Assembly (NCBI GenBank): GCA_025362915.1
Contig: JANYEU010000424.1
Location: 1 to 12,893, forward strand
DNA: 12,893 nt
From: Chitinophagaceae bacterium
GTDB lineage: Bacteria > Bacteroidota > Bacteroidia > Chitinophagales > Chitinophagaceae
Direction of reading: 5' to 3'
The notes below the pieces were generated by a model, which was not told the DNA's origin, did no database searches, and saw only the letters and a program-made list of their open reading frames with translations. Of this stretch, positions 8,463 through 12,893 are shown piece after piece; position 1 is the first letter of the stretch, and every line of letters starts with the position of its first letter. The position numbers were made by a program, and so were the translations under genes.

Positions 8463-8566
8463 TTAACCACAAAGAGCACAAGGAAATAAACAGAACGGAC
8501 ACTAAGTTTTATATAAACCCTTTCCTTGTGTTTCCTTGTGAAACCCTTGTGTTCCTTGTGGTTTAA
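8463..8566. repeat. CCTTGTG/CACAAGG repeat cluster between uvrC and rimM
   Basis: CCTTGTG occurs four times on the + strand at 8524, 8534, 8545 and 8554, spaced 9-11 bp apart. An inverted partner (CCACAAAGAGCACAAGG) lies at 8467-8483. The outer edges, TTAACCACAA at 8463 and TTGTGGTTTAA ending at 8566, are inverted relative to each other, so the block can fold as an imperfect hairpin. From memory it resembles the dispersed ACCACAAAGGACACAAAG-type intergenic repeats of many bacterial genomes. It is the probable 5' leader of rimM. Confidence 0.65.
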
Positions 8567-8599
8567 CTTTTCTCCATAATATCATTCCAATCATCCAAA

Positions 8600-10411
8600 T
8601 CATTTAATCATCGATGTAAAATGATTCAAAATAAGCTTTGCCCTCGCCAATCCAACCACTTCCGCCAACTCTTTCTCAGATTTAAGTTTAATATTCTTAA
8701 CTGACTTAAACACTTTCAGCAAATCATTTGCCGTCTGTTCGCCAATGCCCTTTATTCCTTCCAATTCATTTTTAAACGTACCCTTACTGCGTTTATTGCG
8801 ATGGAAGGTAATACCAAAGCGATGCACTTCGTCACGTATCCGCCTAATCAGTTTAAGACTGTCACTATCCCAAGGCAGCTTCTTCGATTCACTATCTCCT
8901 GGATAAAATATCTCTTCCTCATTCTTTGCCAAGCCTACCACCGTCATCCTGCCCAATAAATCCAGTTCCTTGATGGCTTCCATGGCGCTGCTTAGTTGCC
9001 CTTTGCCTCCATCTATAATCACCAGTTGCGGCAGACTTTGTTCTTCGGCAACCAATCTTTTATACCTACGGAAAACAACTTCCTTCATGGTGGCAAAGTC
9101 GTTAATGCCTTCCACCGTCTTCACATTGTAATGTCTGTAATCCTTATTGCTTGGCATTCCATCCCTAAAGCAAACCATGGCACTCACTGGAAAACTACCC
9201 TGAAAGTTAGAGTTATCAAAGCATTCTATGTGGACGGGTAGGGTAGGGGTTTGCAAATATTCCTGCAATTCATACAGCACCTTTTTCTTTTCTTCGTCCG
9301 ACTTTCCTTCCAGATGTAATACTTTCTTTTTGCGTATTTCCTCTTGGTAATAATTCACATTCTTCAAGGAAAGATCTAGCAGTTTCTTTTTATCGCCCGC
9401 TTTAGGAACGGTTATCGTTATGCTTTCGTCGGGCAATTTCATCTCAAATGGAAGAATAATTTCCTTACTCAAACTATTAAATCGCTCCCTAAGGTTGCCA
9501 ATGGCAAATTCCATTACCTCCTCATCTGTTTCATCCAGTTTTACTTCTAGTTGTACAGAATGTGTCTGTATGATTGTACCACCTTGCACCATCAAATAAT
9601 TTACATAAACCATATTCTCAAACCGAAGCATGGTAAATACATCAAGATTAGATAGGTGTTTACTTACTACCACACTTTTAGATTGATAGTTTTCTAGGTC
9701 TTCTATCTTCTTTTTAAGAATCTGCGCCTTCTCAAATTCAAGATTCATGGCGTGTGCCTTCATCTGTTCTGTGTAGCTATTTATTACTGTGGTTAGGTTG
9801 CCCTTTAGCATATCCCGCATCTGCTGGATGCTTGCATTATAATCTTCTGCTGTCTGTAATCCTTCGCATGGGCCTTTGCAATTGCCTAAATGGTATTCCA
9901 GACAAACCTTAAACTTACCCTTTTTAATGTTTGCATCCGTTAGTGGCAGTTTACAATTACGCAGTGGAATATATTGTTTTATAAAAGTCACCAATTCGCG
10001 CACCGTCTCTCTTGAAGTAAAGGGGCCAAGGTATTCTGAGCCATCATTTATCTTTTTACGAGTAAAGAATATCCGCGGAAAAGGTTCTTTTTTTATAACG
10101 ATGAACGGATAGGTCTTATCATCTTTCAGGTTGATGTTATACCGAGGCTTATATTCTTTTATCAGGGCGTTTTCAAGAAGGAAAGCGTCTTGTTCCGTAT
10201 CTACAATGGTGAAGGCAAAGTGATGAATCTTTTTTACGAGCTGCCTAGTCTTGAAATTATCAACTGTCTTGGCAAAATAAGACCCCATCCTTTTGCGCAG
10301 GTCTTTGGCTTTGCCTACATACAATAACTCATCTTCCTCATTATAGTATTTATAAATCCCTGGTTCGTGAGGGATTGTGTGCGCAATAAGTTGGAATTCC
10401 TCTTGTGTCAT
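8600..10411 (-). CDS. uvrC: Excinuclease ABC subunit UvrC
   Basis: UvrC makes both incisions around a bulky DNA lesion in nucleotide excision repair, acting on the UvrB-DNA complex. The 603-residue product is full length. The N-terminal GIY-YIG nuclease has GIY at 18-20, YVG at 31-33, R39 and catalytic E80, and makes the 3' cut. Four cysteines (C153, C170, C178, C182) match the spacing reported to hold an iron-sulfur cluster in E. coli UvrC. The UvrB-interacting UVR helix pair is at about 205-242. The RNase H-like domain making the 5' cut has D399 (in ECFDNSN), D438, D467 (in IIDGGKGQL) and H530. A helix-hairpin-helix DNA-binding end (LEGIKGIGEQTANDLL onward) starts near 552. All catalytic residues are present. 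The start gives the usual short N-terminus before the GIY motif. The lipoprotein gene lies 97 bp upstream on the same strand. Confidence 0.97.
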   Translation of the reverse strand: MTQEEFQLIAHTIPHEPGIYKYYNEEDELLYVGKAKDLRKRMGSYFAKTVDNFKTRQLVKKIHHFAFTIVDTEQDAFLLENALIKEYKPRYNINLKDDKTYPFIVIKKEPFPRIFFTRKKINDGSEYLGPFTSRETVRELVTFIKQYIPLRNCKLPLTDANIKKGKFKVCLEYHLGNCKGPCEGLQTAEDYNASIQQMRDMLKGNLTTVINSYTEQMKAHAMNLEFEKAQILKKKIEDLENYQSKSVVVSKHLSNLDVFTMLRFENMVYVNYLMVQGGTIIQTHSVQLEVKLDETDEEVMEFAIGNLRERFNSLSKEIILPFEMKLPDESITITVPKAGDKKKLLDLSLKNVNYYQEEIRKKKVLHLEGKSDEEKKKVLYELQEYLQTPTLPVHIECFDNSNFQGSFPVSAMVCFRDGMPSNKDYRHYNVKTVEGINDFATMKEVVFRRYKRLVAEEQSLPQLVIIDGGKGQLSSAMEAIKELDLLGRMTVVGLAKNEEEIFYPGDSESKKLPWDSDSLKLIRRIRDEVHRFGITFHRNKRSKGTFKNELEGIKGIGEQTANDLLKVFKSVKNIKLKSEKELAEVVGLARAKLILNHFTSMIK

Positions 10412-10486
10412 TGGTAAATTAAAACTGAAAATAAATGCCTAGATAGGGGACTTAACTAGAAGAAGATAATTCTACTTTAAACTAAT

Positions 10487-10507
10487 AACTCATAATTCAT
10501 AACTACT
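10487..10507. repeat. Degenerate heptamer array (AACTCAT/AATTCAT/AACTACT)
   Basis: Three head-to-tail 7-bp units occupy 10487-10507, immediately beyond the lipoprotein stop codon. They resemble the AATTACG heptamers at 5852-5879 in unit length and in the AAYT start. The copy number is low, so this may be chance. Confidence 0.4.
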
Positions 10508-10508
10508 C

Positions 10509-11102
10509 CTAGTCATTATTCCAACTTACAAATTGCTGGGTAGAATGTTTAGAACCATCACTTTTTAGCACAGCCCTATTAATTAAAAAGTTCTTACCTC
10601 TTTTCCAGTTAAACTGCGTAATGATGGTAGAATCGCTTGTTACTCTTTGCGACCTGATAAAAATAAAATTCACCTTATTGGTTTCCTCATCAACCAATAC
10701 CTCAATGTCCTGCACATCCAGGTCTTTATTCTTTGTGCTGTAGCTAAAAGTTACGCTTTTAGTACTTAAATCTCGAAAGATATCTTCCTTATAAAAAGGC
10801 TTTAATTCCTTGCTTGTGATGTCTTGCGCTAGAAACTCTTGCGCTAATTGCACAAAGGTTGTAGTGGTTACATGAGCCGAATCCCTTTTCTTTTCATCCT
10901 GTGTAGTGATGGTGTATAGAAAATAGGGCGTAGTGGTGACATCTTTAATCTCGTTTTGAAGGAATCCCTTTATGTCATAAAAAGTACTAGTGTCGGCAGT
11001 TTTCTCCTCAGCTGGTGCTGGGGGTGGTGTGTTATCCTTATTGCTTTTGCACGAAAGGGTAATAATCATTAAAATGAAAACTGCGAATACTATTTTCTTC
11101 AT
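10509..11102 (-). CDS. Lipoprotein of unknown function
   Basis: The 197-residue protein begins MKKIVFAVFILMIITLSC, a lipoprotein signal peptide with the lipidated Cys at 18. The lipobox is relaxed (TLSC), as is common in Bacteroidota. A short Lys/Asn and Pro/Ala-rich linker follows (about 19-35), then one soluble domain of about 160 residues that looks alpha/beta with alternating strands (for example VTFSYSTKN and KVNFIFIRSQRV). I see no catalytic motif and recognise no named family. It should sit in the outer or inner membrane facing the periplasm. It lies 97 bp upstream of uvrC in the same direction and is separated from the Uma2-family gene behind it by a terminator, so it could head a transcript continuing into uvrC; that is inference. 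Confidence 0.75.
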   Translation of the reverse strand: MKKIVFAVFILMIITLSCKSNKDNTPPPAPAEEKTADTSTFYDIKGFLQNEIKDVTTTPYFLYTITTQDEKKRDSAHVTTTTFVQLAQEFLAQDITSKELKPFYKEDIFRDLSTKSVTFSYSTKNKDLDVQDIEVLVDEETNKVNFIFIRSQRVTSDSTIITQFNWKRGKNFLINRAVLKSDGSKHSTQQFVSWNND

Positions 11103-11190
11103 GCTACAAAACTATCTAAAGGCAACATATAAAATTGTGAAACTTATTTTCTGGTAAAAGATTGAAAGCTACAAACAACATCATTCGCAT

Positions 11191-11221
11191 AAAAAGACTA
11201 CCACAATACAGCGTGATAGCC
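11191..11221 (-). terminator. Rho-independent terminator after the Uma2-family gene
   Basis: Read on the - strand, GGCTATCAC (11221-11213) pairs with GTGGTAGTC (11204-11196) as a 9-bp stem with two G-U pairs and an 8-base loop. It is followed by TTTTT (11195-11191) and lies 37 bases past the Uma2 stop codon. Confidence 0.75.
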
Positions 11222-11257
11222 TAAATGTATATGAATCAATACTTGTTAACCAATCTT

Positions 11258-11851
11258 CTAGGCAAACATCTTTTCCGAATCAATATGAAATCCATCGAAG
11301 ATACCTACGGGTATCTTATCGCCATGATAGTAAGTGTCACTCAATATGAATTTGTTTTCTATAAGATGAAAAACTTGTATAAACTGATGCGTAGGTGATA
11401 TAATCCAATATTCCCTCACTCCATTTTCTTCATATAAAGCGTATTTTTCTTTCATTTCCGTTCTTGAATTGCCCGGACTGAGTATTTCAATTATCCAATC
11501 GGGGCTTCCAAGACAACCCCGCTTATCAAGCTTGCCTAAATCACAAATCACTGAAATGTCAGGTTGAACTACAGAAAGGATGGATTGGTTGTTGACAGGT
11601 TTACGTTTATTTATCAGCCTTACATCAAACGGAGCCGCATATACTTTACAAGGACTATTGACAAGGTAGTTAAATATCTGGTTATAGATAATGCCAAAAA
11701 CTTCTTGGTGTATTCTCAACGGTGCCGGACTCATCTTATTTACCCAACCCCTTATTAGTTCCACCCTTTCGTCAAACTTCCAGGTAAGATAATCTGCATA
11801 AGTATATTGCTTGTTTAAGTCAAGTTGGTTGAAGTCTGTTATCATTATCAC
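11258..11851 (-). CDS. Uma2-family (DUF820) PD-(D/E)XK restriction endonuclease-like protein
   Basis: The 197-residue product has the Uma2/DUF820 layout: an N-terminal YTYADYLTW and ERVELIRGWV (E31), a central QPDISVICD (P97-D98), then DWIIEILSPGNS (E122), a lysine pair at K134/K136 and the hallmark NGVREYWIISP at 143-152. These acidic and lysine residues form the PD-(D/E)XK nuclease core. Family members are abundant, often in many copies, in cyanobacteria and some Bacteroidota. Their biological role is unsettled (defence, or transposon-linked nuclease). The start could be the ATG at 11851 or the one at 11845 (the protein begins MIMITDF); the difference is two residues. It lies beside the mntA-hepT cassette but outside the repeat that bounds it. 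A terminator follows. Confidence 0.88.
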   Translation of the reverse strand: MIMITDFNQLDLNKQYTYADYLTWKFDERVELIRGWVNKMSPAPLRIHQEVFGIIYNQIFNYLVNSPCKVYAAPFDVRLINKRKPVNNQSILSVVQPDISVICDLGKLDKRGCLGSPDWIIEILSPGNSRTEMKEKYALYEENGVREYWIISPTHQFIQVFHLIENKFILSDTYYHGDKIPVGIFDGFHIDSEKMFA

Positions 11852-11860
11852 TTTTTTCAG

Positions 11861-11887
11861 TAAATGTAATTCATTTGATTACGACAA
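11861..11887 (-). promoter_or_regulatory. Possible Bacteroidota-type promoter for the Uma2-family gene
   Basis: On the - strand, TTG (11887-11885) is followed after 16 bp by TACATTTA (11868-11861), one base off the Bacteroidota -7 consensus TAnnTTTG. It ends 9 bases before the start codon. The spacing is slightly short. The rest of 11852-11953 holds nothing else I can support. Confidence 0.35.
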
Positions 11888-11953
11888 TACTTTCTTTTCT
11901 TTTCAAACCAAGGCTGTAGGACAGTTGTTTTAACTAACCCAAAGGATTACTCT

Positions 11954-12004
11954 CTAATACGTTACCAACCAGTTCTCGCCTACTTCGACTTTTAAAAATG
12001 AAAC
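11954..12004 (-). pseudogene. Fossil copy of the polA 3' end, next to the hepT stop
   Basis: The stretch 11954-11987 aligns to the last codons of polA (12690-12729) with 30 of 34 aligned bases identical and one 6-base gap. It includes a 16-base identical run (11965-11980 versus 12701-12716) and a second identical run, TACTTCG. Translated in frame it reads FLKVEVGENWLVTY and a stop, against VEAEVGLGENWLAAH and a stop in the intact gene, so both frame and stop are kept. The LKVEV before the gap is also typical of PolA ends in the phylum (recalled). It is too short to be functional. It marks the far boundary of the mntA-hepT insertion. Confidence 0.75.
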
Positions 12005-12008
12005 CGTT

Positions 12009-12353
12009 TTATTGCAATGTCTGTAGCAACTGTTGAAGAAAATCGAATTGCTCTGGTAATTGATGTTTGATTATTCGCCACATAACCTCATAATCAACGC
12101 CAAAATATTCATGTATCAGCACATTCCTGAACTCTTTTATTTTCTTCCACTCAATGTGCACATTGTTATACCGTAATTTTTCTGAAGTTATTGAAGCGGC
12201 TTCGCCCAGAATTTCGAAGTTTCTTGTTACGGCATCAACTGTTTTTCTGTCATTGATAAAGCCATTAAAAGATACGTCTCCAATATAGTTGTAAATATTG
12301 TTGCAACATTCCACCATGTCTTCAATAAGCAGTGAATCTTCTCTTTTAGGCAT
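12009..12353 (-). CDS. hepT: HepT-like HEPN ribonuclease toxin
   Basis: This 114-residue all-alpha protein is of the HepT/DUF86 type. HepT toxins are dimeric HEPN RNases that cut RNA or tRNA and stop growth until blocked by MntA, which adds AMP to the toxin's active-site tyrosine. The catalytic RX4HXY motif is intact as RNVLIHEY (R76, H81, Y83), followed by the usual FGVD. The helix containing TRNFEILGEAA (about 43-53) is another family signature. The ATG overlaps the end of mntA by 8 bp, the usual tight coupling of this pair, with antitoxin first. The length is normal and nothing suggests inactivation. The stop codon lies directly beside the fossil polA end. Confidence 0.93.
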   Translation of the reverse strand: MPKREDSLLIEDMVECCNNIYNYIGDVSFNGFINDRKTVDAVTRNFEILGEAASITSEKLRYNNVHIEWKKIKEFRNVLIHEYFGVDYEVMWRIIKHQLPEQFDFLQQLLQTLQ

Positions 12354-12636
12354 ATAATAAGTCTTTTTTTATTGCCTCAAAGTATTTAGGTTTTATTGCT
12401 TTCCTTGAAACTACTTGTACTTCTTTTGGTTTGAACGTGTTTTTCAGGTCATCTACCAAATCAAAATATTCAAAGCCCAAAGGATAGGAGAAGGAGACCA
12501 TCACATCTATATCGCTTTCTAGCGTTTGTCCATCTCGACTGTATGAGCCAAACAATGCCAGCTCCGTAACTCCATACTTTTCAATCAGCACAGGCTTTAT
12601 CTCCTTTAATGTTTCTAAAATGGTATCCTTGTTCAT
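12346..12636 (-). CDS. mntA: MntA-like minimal nucleotidyltransferase antitoxin
   Basis: This 96-residue protein has the polymerase-beta-type minimal nucleotidyltransferase fold. MntA neutralises HepT by AMPylating its RX4HXY tyrosine. The GSX10DXD motif is complete: G30-S31, ten residues, then D42-I43-D44 in SDIDVMV. The later strand that usually carries the third catalytic acid (V-D-L/V-V) reads EVQVVSRKAIKP, with Gln at 74, so the metal site may be incomplete; the codon is CAA and no frameshift is involved. The gene starts 54 bp after the polA stop in the same direction and overlaps hepT by 8 bp. A weak promoter-like box precedes it, and I see no terminator between polA and mntA. Confidence 0.92.
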   Translation of the reverse strand: MNKDTILETLKEIKPVLIEKYGVTELALFGSYSRDGQTLESDIDVMVSFSYPLGFEYFDLVDDLKNTFKPKEVQVVSRKAIKPKYFEAIKKDLLYA

Positions 12637-12649
12637 TGGTTACTTTTTG

Positions 12650-12657
12650 TAAAGATA
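12650..12657 (-). promoter_or_regulatory. Possible -7 element upstream of mntA
   Basis: TATCTTTA on the - strand differs by one base from TAnnTTTG and ends 13 bases before the mntA ATG. No convincing -33 TTG sits at the right distance, so support is weak. Read-through from polA is the alternative. Confidence 0.3.
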
Positions 12658-12689
12658 AAAATAAACCTGTTACGTAAAATGAGCAGTTC

Positions 12690-12893
12690 CTAATGCGCCG
12701 CCAACCAGTTCTCGCCTAAACCTACTTCGGCTTCTACAGGTACACCATTGGGGAGTATCAATGCAGATTTCATTCCTTCCAGTATCAATGGTTTTAATAT
12801 GTCTATCTCTTCCTTTACGGCATCAAATACCAATTCATCGTGTACCTGCAATATCATCTTCGATTGTAGTTTCTGTTCCTTTATGGCTGCATG
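12690..12893 (-). CDS. polA: DNA polymerase I, C-terminal 67 residues (gene continues past the right edge)
   Basis: The frame is open to the window edge and ends in TAG at 12690-12692. The translation contains KMILQVHDELVFD, the family A polymerase motif C, whose Asp is a catalytic metal ligand of the palm domain. It closes with EVGLGENWLAAH, matching the GENW-x2-AH end of bacterial DNA polymerase I. PolA fills gaps in excision repair (after UvrABC incision) and replaces primers on the lagging strand. Only the last palm/fingers part is visible, so the presence of the 5' and 3' exonuclease domains cannot be judged. The last ~50 bp are duplicated at 11954-12004. Confidence 0.95.
   Translation of the reverse strand, partial: HAAIKEQKLQSKMILQVHDELVFDAVKEEIDILKPLILEGMKSALILPNGVPVEAEVGLGENWLAAH

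Larger units (their letters stand above)
11954..12689 (-). other. Candidate mntA-hepT cassette inserted at the polA 3' end
   Basis: This 736-bp unit comprises mntA, hepT and the fossil polA end. It is bounded by direct repeats of the polA 3' terminus, so stop codon to stop codon is exactly one unit. No integrase, transposase or terminal inverted repeat is present. It could be an attachment-site-flanked mini-island, a decayed island, or an old duplication with later gene insertion. Confidence 0.5.

Noticed and set aside
8449..8502. An 18-residue N-terminal extension of RimM from an ATG at 8502
   Set aside because: It translates the CACAAAG-type repeat, has no family counterpart, and the ATG at 8448 gives the normal RimM N-terminus.
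8522..8560. CRISPR-like short repeats
   Set aside because: The units are 7-9 bp with 1-4-bp gaps, unlike 23-40-bp repeats with similar-length spacers, and no cas gene is present.
8996..10112. Forward-strand frames inside uvrC (8996-9241, 9876-10112)
   Set aside because: Antisense to a fully conserved gene, with no motif in the translation.
11107..11114. TAGTTTTG on the - strand, a perfect -7 box match upstream of the lipoprotein gene
   Set aside because: It ends only 4 bases before the start codon and has no -33 TTG at 17-23 bp, so it would imply a leaderless or internal start.
11870..11953. tRNA or small RNA gene between the Uma2 gene and the polA fossil
   Set aside because: No cloverleaf or stable long hairpin is visible; the best stem (CTGT/ACAG) is 4 bp.
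12346..12353. A frameshift joining mntA and hepT
   Set aside because: The 8-bp overlap is the normal arrangement of this pair, and both proteins are full length with intact ends.

Overview
The window is AT-rich Bacteroidota DNA, most likely from the Chitinophagaceae or a close relative (family level is inference). The evidence is two secreted proteins ending in type IX secretion (T9SS) C-terminal sorting domains, a PID-CTERM-type small protein, a lipoprotein with a relaxed lipobox, start codons without a Shine-Dalgarno sequence, and housekeeping proteins (UvrC, RimM, PolA) with Bacteroidota-like sequence. I see no rRNA, tRNA, CRISPR array or transposase.

Layout. Positions 3-7776 (+ strand) form an export island. 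It holds the C-terminal 2 kb-residue part of a giant repeat-rich adhesin whose start lies off the left edge, then a strong terminator, an 85-residue PID-CTERM-type protein, and a 397-residue T9SS cargo protein with its own terminator. The two large proteins share the same C-terminal plan of an Fn3-like domain followed by a type A sorting domain. After a convergent intergenic region with three 21-bp-spaced palindromes, everything to the right edge lies on the - strand. Read in transcription order it is polA (3' end only), mntA, hepT, a fossil copy of the polA 3' end, a Uma2-family nuclease, a lipoprotein of unknown function, uvrC and rimM.

How the parts work together. The left part is cell-surface machinery: adhesion, secretion and probably sorting to the outer surface. 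UvrC and PolA both act in nucleotide excision repair (dual incision, then gap filling), but they are separated by unrelated genes here and need not be one operon. mntA and hepT overlap by 8 bp and form a MntA-HepT toxin-antitoxin pair (HEPN ribonuclease toxin and nucleotidyltransferase antitoxin).

The most interesting observation is that the mntA-hepT pair is bracketed by direct repeats of the last ~50 bp of polA. The intact polA end is at 12690-12740. A diverged copy at 11954-12004, just beyond the hepT stop, still reads in frame as a PolA-like C-terminus and has a 16-bp identical core. This looks like the footprint of a small cassette that entered at the polA 3' end, much as genomic islands use gene 3' ends as attachment sites, but with no integrase present. 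A second oddity is that this MntA has the GSX10DXD motif but carries Gln where relatives usually have the third catalytic acidic residue.
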